Positions 44,688-53,149 are shown, counted from the stretch's first letter. The stretch is DNA of 64,000 nucleotides from Spirochaetaceae bacterium (GCA_025358255.1 JANYKC010000095.1:240013-304012), one strand, 5' to 3'. Program-made: numbers and translations. Notes: generated by a model not told the origin, from the sequence alone.

Positions 44688-45698
44688 ATGCGGGTGGGAG
44701 CCGTGTACACTCCCGCCGTGCCCGAACTCCTACCCCCCGATGCCCTCCTCCTCGCTCCCATGGTGGCCGTGAGCCACCGGGCCCTGCGCGAACTCATCCT
44801 CGATTTCGGCGGACTTGACCTGGCTTTCACGGAAATGGCCAGCGCCGCGGCAGTGGTAAGTGCTTCCCCCTACGAGGAATGGTACCTGGACGCCGAGCCG
44901 GAACCGGCGAAAACCTGCATCCAGTTCTACACCGTCAAGCCCGAGCGCCTCGTGGACGCCCTCAAGTATATCAAGGACAAGGCCGTTTTCGGCGCCGACA
45001 TCAATTTCGGCTGCTCGGCGCCGGCCATCAGGCAGGCCGGGGGCGGGGTCGCCTGGATGCAGGATCCGGCCGCCGCCGCCGACCTCGTGCGCCTTGCCCG
45101 CGCCACTTGGCCACGTGTGCTCTCCGCCAAGCTGCGCCTCGGGGAAAGCGAGGACTACGGCGCCCTCAAGGCTTTCTGCGAGGGCCTCGTCGAAGCCGGC
45201 CTGGATTTCCTCACCCTTCATCCCCGCCTGGCAAGCGAGAGGTTCAGGCGAAAGGGCCGCTGGGACCATGTCGGCCGGCTCGCCCGCGACCTCAAGGTCC
45301 CTGTGGTAGGCAACGGCGACATCCTGCGCGTGCGCGATTGGGAGGAGAAGAGGCGGGAAGCGGCCCCCGCGGGCTTCATGCTCGGCCGGGGCGCCGTCAT
45401 GAGGCCATGGATCTTCGCCCTCATCAAGGGGCGGCAGGCCTCGCCGGACTTCAGCCTCGAGATTGACCTCGAGGCGACGGCCCACCGCTTCCTCGACCTG
45501 GTCGCCACCCGGCTCCCCCCCGACTTCCACCTGACCCGCGCCCGCCGCTTCTTTTCCTACTATTCGTCCAACTTCAGCTTTGCCCATCACCTGCAATGGA
45601 AGCTGGACAAGGCGCCAAGCCTTTCGGCCATGCGGGCGATCCTCGCCGACTATTTCGCCGAGGTTCCGGGGGACAGGACAAGGGTCGAGGCGGACTAG
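44688..45698 (+). CDS. tRNA-dihydrouridine synthase (second of two)
   Basis: An FMN-dependent tRNA uridine reductase of about 336 aa. LLAPMVAVSHRALRELILDF, active-site cysteine in INFGCSAPAIRQAGGG, VLSAKLRLGE, LHPRLASERFRRKG, VVGNGDI and MLGRGAVMRPW are Dus motifs. It differs clearly from the 10.8-kb Dus. The start is uncertain: ATG 44688 or GTG 44706/44718. Confidence 0.87.
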   Translation: MRVGAVYTPAVPELLPPDALLLAPMVAVSHRALRELILDFGGLDLAFTEMASAAAVVSASPYEEWYLDAEPEPAKTCIQFYTVKPERLVDALKYIKDKAVFGADINFGCSAPAIRQAGGGVAWMQDPAAAADLVRLARATWPRVLSAKLRLGESEDYGALKAFCEGLVEAGLDFLTLHPRLASERFRRKGRWDHVGRLARDLKVPVVGNGDILRVRDWEEKRREAAPAGFMLGRGAVMRPWIFALIKGRQASPDFSLEIDLEATAHRFLDLVATRLPPDFHLTRARRFFSYYSSNFSFAHHLQWKLDKAPSLSAMRAILADYFAEVPGDRTRVEAD

Positions 45699-45744
45699 CG
45701 AGCGAAAAAACCGTGCCAAACATGGGCGGATCCGAAACCAAGAT

Positions 45745-46000
45745 TTGTTTGTTTTTATTAACTATTAGTAATATAATTACGCCTAAGCGGGGCAACCTGA
45801 GTCTGACTTCTCCTAAAACCGCGGGAGGGGTGGGAAATGAAAAAGGCACTCTTCGCGCTGCTTGCCATTTTCGCGAGCCTGATGATCCTTAGCCAATGCA
45901 AGAATACCCTCCTCGATTCGGTCAAGAAGGTCAACGAGCAATACGTGGCGACCCTTTCCGCGCCGGTAGCGCCAGGCGCGCCGACCCTGCAGGCCAGCGG
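45745..46000 (+). repeat. Direct duplication, copy 1 (promoter and first 55 codons)
   Basis: About 250 bp that recur at about 46295-46550: the AT-rich promoter with TATAAT, the leader and the first 55 codons of the repeat lipoprotein (QCKNTLLDSVKKVNEQYVAT is identical in both). Divergence is moderate in the leader and lower in the coding part. Confidence 0.85.
45748..45777 (+). promoter_or_regulatory. Promoter, upstream copy
   Basis: TTGTTT (45749-45754), 17-bp spacer, TATAAT (45772-45777) in a strikingly AT-rich patch. The same promoter, with the same spacing, recurs at 46299-46327 before the intact gene. Confidence 0.8.
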
Positions 46001-46202
46001 CGCGCCGAAGCCGGGGCGGGCGAGAATTTTGTCGAAGCTCTCGATCTCGAGGAGGCTATGCGGGATCCCGGAATCCCTGAAATTGAACTTGGGGCTCCGG
46101 ACGAGCCGCTTCCCGAGATTGGCCCGCCATGGCGGAAGGAGGCGGAAATGGCAGGTGCGGACGAGGATTTCGAGCCAGGCCCGCACGGTATGGCCAGAGT
46201 GA
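45837..46202 (+). pseudogene. Truncated copy of the repeat lipoprotein gene
   Basis: Starts MKKALFALLAIFASLMILSQ with a lipoprotein signal, then CKNTLLDSVKKVNEQYVAT and LSAPVAPGAPTL, matching the N-terminus of the 46389 gene. After about codon 55 (near 46000) similarity stops and the frame runs through the antisense ATPase remnant to TGA at 46200-46202. It has a ribosome site (GGGAGGGG) and promoter, so a 121-residue chimera could still be made, but no mature repeat domain is left. Confidence 0.75.
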
Positions 46203-46215
46203 ACCGAGCGAACTC
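46010..46215 (-). pseudogene. Remnant of a COG1373/DUF4143 ATPase gene, left copy
   Basis: The minus strand reads VRAWLEILVRTCHFRLLPPW, then RANLGKRLVRSPKFNFRDSG and IPHSLLEIESFDKILARPGF. This is the conserved core of the DUF4143 domain of COG1373-type ATPases (LPPW..N.GKRL.KSPK...RDSG). No ATPase domain is present on either side. It sits where the truncated lipoprotein copy loses similarity, so the two fragments are joined at about 46005. Confidence 0.75.
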
Positions 46216-46294
46216 CCGGGGGGCCAACTGGTTGACCACCTGCGTGCGACTGTAAAGACCGAACCAAGCCTAGAGATCTTCCGAAGCAGAAAAA

Positions 46295-46550
46295 CCGTTT
46301 GTTTTTATTAACCACCAGCAATATAATTGCGCCTAAGCTGAGCAACATGGATTTGACTTCTTCCTGATATCGAGAAAGGGGAAATTGGATGAAAAAACGG
46401 CTCCTTGCGCTTTTGGCCATATTCGCCTGCCTGGCGCTTCTCACCCAATGCAAGAATACCCTCCTGGATTCCGTGAAAAAGGTGAACGAGCAATACGTGG
46501 CGACCCTCTCGGCGCCTGTCGCGCCGGGTACGCCGACGTTGACAGCCGCC
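46295..46550 (+). repeat. Direct duplication, copy 2
   Basis: Second copy of the promoter plus 5' coding segment (TTGTTT 46299-46304, 17 bp, TATAAT 46322-46327), leading into the intact giant gene. Confidence 0.85.
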
Positions 46551-49500
46551 GACGGGCAATTGACGGTCAACTGGACCGCGGTCCTCGGGGCCACAAGCTA
46601 TGAAGTCTATTGGAATGGTTCCGCCGATCCGGCCACGGCCAGCGGGCCCCAGACAGCCACGGGGACCTCGTCGGTCATCGCCGGGCTGAGCAACGGAAAT
46701 ACCTATTATGCCTGGGTCAAGGCTGTCAACAAGATCGGGAAAAGCGCGCTGGGCCTGCCAGGAACCGGAGTGCCGGTCTCGGCCACCGGCGAGCCATCCG
46801 CGCCAGCCACACCGAGCCTGGTCGCCGGAAACGGGCAACTCACGGCCTCATGGGCGGCGGTAAGCGGCGCCACGGGCTATGATGTGTACTGGAGCAGCTC
46901 CAACGATTCGGGGACAATACCGCCCGCCAACACGAAGGGCTCCACGGAGCTCTCGGCCACGATCACGGGACTCGCGAACGGGACGACCAGCTTCGTGTGG
47001 ATCAAGGCGAAGAACGCCTTCGGATCGAGCGGCTTCAGCATGTCAGCCAACGGCGTTCCCATCCCACCGCCAGAGGCTCCCGCCGTCCCGACGATACACG
47101 CCGGGAACGGCTACTTCGTCGTCTCCTGGACCGCGGTCAACGGCGCCTCCGGTTACGCTGTGGCCTGGAGCGGCACCAACGACCAGGCCACCATTACCGT
47201 GTCGAATATGAAGAGCACGACCGAGGCGAATTGCCAAGTCACCGGCCTTGTCAACGGAGGCACCTATTATGTCTGGGTGCGGGCTTCCAACAGCGCCGGA
47301 ACGAGCGGCTACAGCTCCTATGCGAGCGGCATCCCCGTGCTACCGCCCGCCGCGCCGGGAACCCCAACCCTGACCGGGGCGGACGGGCAGGTCAGCGTGT
47401 CGTGGCCGCCCGTGAGCGGGGCCGCCGGCTATGACGTCTATTGGCACACCGAAAACAACAGCGTCAAGATACCGGCGGCCAACACCAAGCCCTCATCGGA
47501 CACTGCCTACGTCATCACGGGGCTCGCGAACGGGACGGCCTACTATGTCTGGGTCACGGCGAGGAACGGGGTGGGAGACTCAAGCGGCTTCAGCCCATCC
47601 GCGAGCGCGACGCCTATCGCCGCTTCCACGCCTCCGGCCACCCCCGCCGCGCCGACGGTTGTCGGGGGCGACGGGAACATAACGGTCTCATGGACGGCCT
47701 TGAGCGGCGCCACGAGCTACGCGGTCTATTGGTCGAAGGTGAACGACACATCCATCCTCGTGTCGGGCGGCAAGCAGGAGGGCATCACCAAGCTCTACGC
47801 GGCGATCTCCCCGCTCGCGAACAGCCAGTTCTACTACGTCTGGATCAAGGCCTCGAACGCCATCGGCTCCAGCGCCTACGGCCCGCCCTCCGGCGCGGAG
47901 ACCATAGCCACGCCGGGCCAGCCCACCCTGACGATGGGCGACCGGCAGTTCGACGTGTTGTGGCCGGGGATCGCCAATGCGACCAATTACGACATCTTTT
48001 GGAGCACGAACAACGACAGCTCGACCATCCCGGACAGCAACCTCCTGACCTCGACCAACCTGTCCGGACTGCATGAGACGGTATCGGGGCTGGCGAGCGG
48101 CACCACCTACTACGTCTGGGTGAAGGCCAAGATCCAGAACAGCGCGAGCAAATACAGCCCCCCCGCCAGCGGTACGACCAAATTCGATCCCACCCTTGGC
48201 GGCTTCCCCTCCATTGCGAGCAACTTTGGGGACGCGCCCTTTGCTCTGGCGGCCCCGACCAGCGACAGCGCCGGCGCCTTCACCTATACGAGCAGCGACA
48301 GCTCGGTCGCCACCGTCAGCAGCAGCACCGTGACCCTCGGGGCCGTCGGGACCACGACCATAACCGCCAACCAGGCGGCCGCGGAGACTTTCGCGAAAGG
48401 CTCGATAACGGCCCAGCTCACGGTCAGCCCCATACTGCCCACCGTGACGACGGCCACCGCCAGCTATACGGCTGCGGCGACCGCCTCGGGCGGGGGCAAC
48501 GTGACCGCCAACGGGGGCGCTGCCATCAGCGCACGCGGCGTCTGCTGGAGCGCAACAAGCGACAGCCCGACGACGGCGGACAGCAAGACCAGCGACGCGA
48601 CAGGGACCGGAAGCTATTCAAGTGTCCTGACCGGATTGCAGGCCGGCATCCTCTACCATGTGCGCGCCTACGCCACCAACGCCGCGGGAACCGCCTACGG
48701 CCCGGCTGTCTCCTACCTTCTCCCGACGGTCAGCTTTGACCTGAACGACGCCCTGGCGACCGGCTCGATGGCTCCCCAGGCGATACCTGCCGGGACTCAG
48801 GCGAATCTCACCGCCAACGCTTTCGCCAAGCCCGGGTGGACCTTCTCCGGCTGGGCCACGAGCTCCAGCGGGACCGCCAGCTACGGCAATGGGGCGGGCT
48901 ATGCCATCGGGAACGCCAATGCCACCCTGTTCGCGAAGTGGACAGCCAATCCCTACACGATCACCTTCCTCAAGAACGACGGCGCGGCGACGGGCACGAT
49001 GGGGACGCAGACGATCAGCTGTGGATCCTCGGCCAACCTGAGCGCAAACGCCTTCGTGAAGACGGGCTGGTATTTCGCAGGCTGGGCGAGGACCTCCGGC
49101 GGGGTGGTCGAATACGCCGATGGCGCCAGCTACACGATGGGCAGCGCGAACGTCTCGCTGTACGCCACGTGGAGCATCCACCAATACACCGTCTCCTACA
49201 ACGGGAACAACTACGACGGCGGAACCGTCCCGGGACCCTCGAATTACGACTACAACGCCAGCGTCACCGTCGCCGCAAACTCCGGGAACCTCACAAGGAC
49301 CGGATATACCTTTGATGGCTGGAATACCCAAGCCGACGGCAACGGCACGAATTACGTCGCGGGAACGGGCAGCTTCACCATGGGCGCCGCTTCCTTGGTC
49401 CTGTACGCGAAATGGAGCCCGGTCACCTACACCATCACCTACGTGCTCAACAGCGGCACCAACAACGCGGGCAATCCCGCCAGCTACAACATCACGACGG

Positions 49501-51881
49501 CCACGATCAACCTGCTCTCGCCGACGAGAACCAGTTACACCTTCGGCGCATGGTACACCGAGGCGTCCTTCACCACCCAAGTCACGCAAGTTGCCCTGGG
49601 CAGCACGGGCAACAAGACCTTCTACGCGAAGTTCACCGGGTCGGTCAGCTTCAACGGCAACGGGGCGACGGGCGGGAGCACCGGAGCGCAGACGATCACG
49701 GCGGGCGCCACCGCGGCCCTCGTGGCCAACGGCTTCACCAGGACAGGCTTCAGCTTCAGCTCCTGGAACAGCGCCTCGAACGGATCCGGCACGAGCTACG
49801 CCAACCTGGCCAGCTACACGATGAACGGCAACGCCACGCTCTACGCCCAGTGGAAAGGCATGGTCACCTTCAACGGCAACGGAGCGACGGCTGGGAGCAC
49901 CGGTCCACAGACGATCGCGGAAAACGCCACGGCGGCACTCCTGTCCAACGGCTTCACCAGGACCGGCTACAATTTCGCCTCGTGGAATACGCTCTCGAAT
50001 GGAACGGGCACGATCTACGCGAATTTGGCCAACTACACGATGACCGGCGGAAACGCCACCCTCTATGCTCAGTGGACGCCGGTCACCTACACCATCACCT
50101 ATGTCCTGAACGGCGGCAGCAACAACGCGGGCAATCCCGCCACTTACAACATCACGACGCCGACCATCACCCTCCTTCCCCCGACGCGGTCGAACTTCAC
50201 GTTCAACGGTTGGTACACTGAGCCGACATTCACCAACTTGGCTAGCCCGATAACCCAGGGAAGCACGGGCGACAAGACTTTCTACGCGATGTTCTTGGGG
50301 ACGATCACCTTCAACGGCAACGGATCGGGTGGTGGGTTCACTGACTCGGTGCCGGTCTTGGCCGAGCAAACCGCGTCGCTCCCGATCAATGGTTTTTCGA
50401 GGGCAAACTTCAGCTTCACGGAGTGGAATACTGCCCCGGACGGCAGCGGCACGAGCTACTTGTATTACTACACGATGACCGCAGGCAACATCACCCTCTA
50501 TGCGCAGTGGAGCGGGACGATCACCTTCAACGGTAACGGGGCGAACGGTGGGAGCACCAGTCCTCAGACAATCGTGGCCAACCATACCACTCCGCTCCTA
50601 GGTAATAACTTCTGGAGGGGGAACTTCAACTTCACCGGTTGGAACACCAACTCGAACGGCAGCGGCACGAGCTACAGCAACTATGCCAGCTATACGATGA
50701 CCGCTGGCAACGTTACCCTCTACGCGCAGTGGAGTGGGACGATCACCTTCAATGGCAACGGGGCGACTGGCGGGAGCACCGGTCCGCAGGAGATCGCTGC
50801 AGGCGCCAACGTGTCGCTCGTGGCCAACGGCTTCACAAGGACCGGTTGCACCTTCGCCTCGTGGAACACCGCCGCCAACGGCAGCGGCACGAGCTACGTC
50901 AATCTGGCTTCCTACTGGATGAACAATGGCAATGCCACGCTCTATGCCCAGTGGACGCCGATTCCCTACAACATCACCTATTTCCTAGACGATGGCAGCG
51001 ACCCTGGCAATCCTACGACCTACAACGTCACGACACCGACAATCACGCTGCTCAATCCGACAAAGACGGGCTACACTTTCACCGGATGGTCCCCTTCGTC
51101 GACAATCCCCCTAGGCTCGACGGGAGACAAGAGCTTCATAGCCAGCTGGAGCATCACTTGGTATACCGTCTATTACGACGGTAACGGCGCGACCTGGGGC
51201 TCCCCTCCAATGCCAAGGCCGTATGCCTATGGCGCCACCGTGACCGTATCGGCCAGCAATTTAATCAAGATCAACGACGGCGGGATTTCCTATAGGTTCA
51301 ATTGCTGGAATACGCAGGCTAACGGATTCGGGATTAGCTATTTCCCAGGCGGCACCTTCACTTTAGGAGCGAGCGATTGCGCGCTTTACGCGAAGTGGTC
51401 GCCCATCGCCGTGGGCGACATGGGTCCAGGAGGCGGCTACATCTTCTATGACAAGACCTTCTATTCCGGCGACCCCAGCTGGCGCTACCTCGAGGCTGCG
51501 CCATCGGATCCCTGGGAAAGCCTAACTTTCGCATGGTATCCAGGGGCTCTCTTCGCGACAAGCTGCACAGCGACGGCGATAGGCACAGGAAAGGCCAACA
51601 CCGATTCCATCGTCCTCCAGCAGGGGCCAGTCCTTACCTATGCAGCACGCTCTGCGCAGGAGGCGAACATCAATGGCCTTACCGGCTGGTTCCTGCCGTC
51701 CAAGGACGAGCTCAACCTGATGTATATGAACCTGCACCCCTTGGGAGAATTCAATTCTGGTGTATACTGGACTTCCTCCGAGGCCAGCATCGACTGGGCT
51801 TGGACGCAAGCCTGGTATGGAGAGCAGTTTACGGATGGAAAGGGATGGGAACGTACAATACGCCCGGCCCGGCAGTTCTAG
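46389..51881 (+). CDS. Giant surface lipoprotein with fibronectin III and Listeria-Bacteroides repeats
   Basis: An 1830-aa predicted outer-surface protein. Signal peptide with lipobox-like LLTQC; spacer LLDSVKKVNEQYVATLSAP; six fibronectin type III domains (about 46518-48185, each with W and YxVxW/YYVWV motifs); a bacterial Ig-like stretch (48186-48430); a segment with RGVCWSAT and YHVRAYATNAAG (48430-48720); twelve InlB/Listeria-Bacteroides repeats of about 73 aa (about 48721-51410; TFNGNGATGGST ... GFTRTG ... NATLYAQW); and a C-terminal DUF1566-like domain (GDMGPGGGYIFYD ... GWFLPSKDELNLMY ... YWTSSEA). ATG follows AAGGGG. Serine, threonine, asparagine and glycine rich. Adhesin or cell-surface display is the usual guess for this architecture; ligand unknown. 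Confidence 0.88.
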   Translation: MKKRLLALLAIFACLALLTQCKNTLLDSVKKVNEQYVATLSAPVAPGTPTLTAADGQLTVNWTAVLGATSYEVYWNGSADPATASGPQTATGTSSVIAGLSNGNTYYAWVKAVNKIGKSALGLPGTGVPVSATGEPSAPATPSLVAGNGQLTASWAAVSGATGYDVYWSSSNDSGTIPPANTKGSTELSATITGLANGTTSFVWIKAKNAFGSSGFSMSANGVPIPPPEAPAVPTIHAGNGYFVVSWTAVNGASGYAVAWSGTNDQATITVSNMKSTTEANCQVTGLVNGGTYYVWVRASNSAGTSGYSSYASGIPVLPPAAPGTPTLTGADGQVSVSWPPVSGAAGYDVYWHTENNSVKIPAANTKPSSDTAYVITGLANGTAYYVWVTARNGVGDSSGFSPSASATPIAASTPPATPAAPTVVGGDGNITVSWTALSGATSYAVYWSKVNDTSILVSGGKQEGITKLYAAISPLANSQFYYVWIKASNAIGSSAYGPPSGAETIATPGQPTLTMGDRQFDVLWPGIANATNYDIFWSTNNDSSTIPDSNLLTSTNLSGLHETVSGLASGTTYYVWVKAKIQNSASKYSPPASGTTKFDPTLGGFPSIASNFGDAPFALAAPTSDSAGAFTYTSSDSSVATVSSSTVTLGAVGTTTITANQAAAETFAKGSITAQLTVSPILPTVTTATASYTAAATASGGGNVTANGGAAISARGVCWSATSDSPTTADSKTSDATGTGSYSSVLTGLQAGILYHVRAYATNAAGTAYGPAVSYLLPTVSFDLNDALATGSMAPQAIPAGTQANLTANAFAKPGWTFSGWATSSSGTASYGNGAGYAIGNANATLFAKWTANPYTITFLKNDGAATGTMGTQTISCGSSANLSANAFVKTGWYFAGWARTSGGVVEYADGASYTMGSANVSLYATWSIHQYTVSYNGNNYDGGTVPGPSNYDYNASVTVAANSGNLTRTGYTFDGWNTQADGNGTNYVAGTGSFTMGAASLVLYAKWSPVTYTITYVLNSGTNNAGNPASYNITTATINLLSPTRTSYTFGAWYTEASFTTQVTQVALGSTGNKTFYAKFTGSVSFNGNGATGGSTGAQTITAGATAALVANGFTRTGFSFSSWNSASNGSGTSYANLASYTMNGNATLYAQWKGMVTFNGNGATAGSTGPQTIAENATAALLSNGFTRTGYNFASWNTLSNGTGTIYANLANYTMTGGNATLYAQWTPVTYTITYVLNGGSNNAGNPATYNITTPTITLLPPTRSNFTFNGWYTEPTFTNLASPITQGSTGDKTFYAMFLGTITFNGNGSGGGFTDSVPVLAEQTASLPINGFSRANFSFTEWNTAPDGSGTSYLYYYTMTAGNITLYAQWSGTITFNGNGANGGSTSPQTIVANHTTPLLGNNFWRGNFNFTGWNTNSNGSGTSYSNYASYTMTAGNVTLYAQWSGTITFNGNGATGGSTGPQEIAAGANVSLVANGFTRTGCTFASWNTAANGSGTSYVNLASYWMNNGNATLYAQWTPIPYNITYFLDDGSDPGNPTTYNVTTPTITLLNPTKTGYTFTGWSPSSTIPLGSTGDKSFIASWSITWYTVYYDGNGATWGSPPMPRPYAYGATVTVSASNLIKINDGGISYRFNCWNTQANGFGISYFPGGTFTLGASDCALYAKWSPIAVGDMGPGGGYIFYDKTFYSGDPSWRYLEAAPSDPWESLTFAWYPGALFATSCTATAIGTGKANTDSIVLQQGPVLTYAARSAQEANINGLTGWFLPSKDELNLMYMNLHPLGEFNSGVYWTSSEASIDWAWTQAWYGEQFTDGKGWERTIRPARQF
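48721..51410 (+). repeat. Twelve Listeria-Bacteroides (InlB B-type) repeats
   Basis: Twelve units of about 65-83 codons. Units 5, 6, 9 and 10 (about 49637-50075 and 50514-50955) are highly alike at DNA level, with runs such as GGAGCACCGG and CTACGCGCAGTGGA recurring; units 4 and 7 form a second alike pair. The arrangement 4-5-6 and 7-(8,9)-10 suggests duplication of a multi-unit block. Confidence 0.85.
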
Positions 51882-51902
51882 CCCTGCGGCTTGCCCGCAG
51901 GG
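51882..51902 (+). terminator. Hairpin after the giant gene
   Basis: CCCTGCGG (51882-51889), loop CTTGC, CCGCAGGG (51895-51902), starting at the stop codon. No T run follows on + (AAAA instead), so intrinsic termination is weak; it may instead stabilise the mRNA 3' end. Confidence 0.45.
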
Positions 51903-51909
51903 AAAAGCT

Positions 51910-52019
51910 CTAGCGTGCTGTCAGATACCGATTGCCTTAAGCCTTGGCCCGCCCCCGGAGTGCGGGCCAAGGCTCTGCGTCGATCGCGGTTGAGCGAAGC
52001 GAATCTGACAGCACACTAG
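51910..52019 (+). mobile_element. MITE-like 110-bp inverted-repeat element
   Basis: Terminal inverted repeats of 17 bp: 51910-51926 (CTAGCGTGCTGTCAGAT) and 52003-52019 (ATCTGACAGCACACTAG), one mismatch. In the middle is a perfect 12-bp stem (GCCTTGGCCCGC 51941-51952 with GCGGGCCAAGGC 51962-51973). No coding capacity. The outermost CTAG on both sides could be a 4-bp target duplication, as made by some IS5-type elements; that is inference. No source transposase is in the window. Confidence 0.6.
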
Positions 52020-52059
52020 GTTCCCGATAGCCTGCTGGATCTACTAGCCGGGCCCGCTT

Positions 52060-52358
52060 TCAGGGACTGTCGAGCTCACCGCCCAGCGCATTAAGGAGGC
52101 TGGGCAGACTCTCGACCTCCGCCCCCTTTCCAAGGGGCCATCCCGACTCAACAGCTGCCACGATCCAGGAGCGCTGCACCTGCTCGAACACGAAACCCTC
52201 CCATGACGGGCCGAAGGCGGGATGGCCGTGAAGCCCGTCGAAACTCTCCGTCTCGAGGAGGCTGTGCAGGATGCCTGAATCCCTGAAGTAGAACTTGGGA
52301 CTCTTGACGAGCCGATTCCCGAGATTGGCCTGCCATGGCGGCAGGAGGGGGACATGGA
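52060..52358 (-). pseudogene. Remnant of a COG1373/DUF4143 ATPase gene, right copy
   Basis: The minus strand reads LLPPWQANLGNRLVKSPKFY, then FRDSGILHSLLETESFDG, GHPAFGPSWEGFVFEQV and on to LGGELDSP with TGA at 52060-52062. This is the C-terminal half of a DUF4143 protein with its natural stop. Two stop codons precede LVFHVPLLPPW, so the 5' part is lost. About 110 bp are clearly alike to the left remnant at 46030-46150. Confidence 0.78.
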
Positions 52359-52392
52359 AGACAAGCTATCACGCTAGGCTGCAGAATTGTTC

Positions 52393-52491
52393 CTCAGACG
52401 CCTCACCCAGGCACGCCCCACCCACCATTGGCACAAGGCAGACCAGAGATTCGAAAATGCTCGTCCAATGGAATGACTGGATACGCTTCTC
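52393..52491 (-). pseudogene. 3' remnant of an HsmA-family gene
   Basis: The minus strand reads EKRIQSFHWTSIFESLVCLV then PMVGGACLG, aligning with EKLILSFHRFSIFVWLVWLI then PMVGGAVFG at the end of the intact gene at 53210-53578. DNA identity is obvious (GAGAAGC, CAGCATATTCG/GAGCATTTTCG, ATGGTGGG). Both end in TCTGAG. The rest of the gene is missing. Together with the intact copy it brackets the toxin-antitoxin module as a direct repeat. Confidence 0.65.
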
Positions 52492-52535
52492 GCACTACCT
52501 CACTCAAACCCTGAACTCTAAGGGGCCCCCCGCGG

Positions 52536-52892
52536 TCAGCATCGGCTGTCCTTCGTAGCGGCCATTATGCCGTCCAATTGAAGTCGGACCTTTTCGCGAT
52601 CGATGTCGGCCAGGCGGCCAAGACGCTCCGCCTCCTTGCTTTCGATGGTGGCGATCTTGGCAGCGCGGATCACCGATTCCACCGGCAGCCCGGCAGCCAT
52701 GAGGTCAGACACGACCACGTCTTCCTGCCAACCCTGATTTCCAAGGCTCGTGATCATGAGGACCCAGAGCAATCCGTGGCGGTCTTCGAGTCCTTTGGCC
52801 GCGACAACCAATGCGGGTCGATGTTCGCGCACAGGGCGATCGGTATAGGGAAAGGGCACCTTGACGACGTCCCAGGCATCAAAGGTCGGCAT
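52536..52892 (-). CDS. PemK/MazF-like endoribonuclease toxin
   Basis: A 118-aa protein starting MPTFDAWDVVKVPFPYTDRP, followed by HRPALVVAAKG and an SDLMAAGLPVESVIRAAKIATIE stretch: the SH3-like barrel of the PemK/MazF family with the conserved R in REHRPALVV and an S/T before the AKI strand. Predicted mRNA interferase. ATG follows AGGGAAG; its start overlaps the antitoxin end by 14 bp. Confidence 0.88.
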   Translation of the reverse strand: MPTFDAWDVVKVPFPYTDRPVREHRPALVVAAKGLEDRHGLLWVLMITSLGNQGWQEDVVVSDLMAAGLPVESVIRAAKIATIESKEAERLGRLADIDREKVRLQLDGIMAATKDSRC

Positions 52893-53094
52893 AGGCTTCC
52901 CTATCAGCCTTCGAATCCCATTCTCCGAAGGTCGCAAATGGATCATCCTGCGCTTCGGTCGGAAAGCGCGTCAATATCACTTTTTCGCCCTCGATGGAAT
53001 AGGCGAGTTCGTCACCTGTTTTTAAATGAAGCGCATTCCGTATCGGCTGAGGAATCGTCGTCTGCGCCTTGCTGGAAAGCTTGCTGGTGATCAT
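52879..53094 (-). CDS. AbrB/MazE-like antitoxin
   Basis: A 71-aa protein with the swapped-hairpin AbrB domain (SKLSSKAQTTIPQPIRNALH, then LKTGDELAYSIEGEKVIL) and an acidic, probably disordered C-terminal tail (EAQDDPFATFGEWDSKADRE) that would wrap the toxin. First gene of the module; ATG start at 53094. The operator-like repeat just upstream fits autoregulation. Confidence 0.88.
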   Translation of the reverse strand: MITSKLSSKAQTTIPQPIRNALHLKTGDELAYSIEGEKVILTRFPTEAQDDPFATFGEWDSKADREAYADL

Positions 53095-53116
53095 CAGGGA
53101 CCTCCCTCTGAAAGGA

Positions 53117-53149
53117 AATTCCTTACATAGAGCAAATGGTAAGGGAATT
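53117..53149 (-). promoter_or_regulatory. Inverted repeat upstream of the antitoxin gene
   Basis: AATTCCTTAC (53117-53126) and GTAAGGGAATT (53139-53149) form an imperfect palindrome 23-55 bp before the antitoxin start codon, in an AT-rich patch. Position and symmetry fit the binding site of an autoregulating AbrB-type antitoxin dimer. Confidence 0.6.

Noticed and set aside
45758..46594. A 278-codon minus-strand open frame covering the duplicated lipoprotein starts
   Set aside because: Only its middle part (46010-46215) is meaningful, as an ATPase remnant. The flanks are antisense to the two lipoprotein signal regions, so it is not one gene.
48618..50585. A 655-codon open frame antisense to the giant repeat gene
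   Set aside because: It follows the repeat structure of the sense gene, has an Arg/Gly/Val-rich composition typical of shadow frames in GC-rich DNA, and shows no domain or ribosome site.
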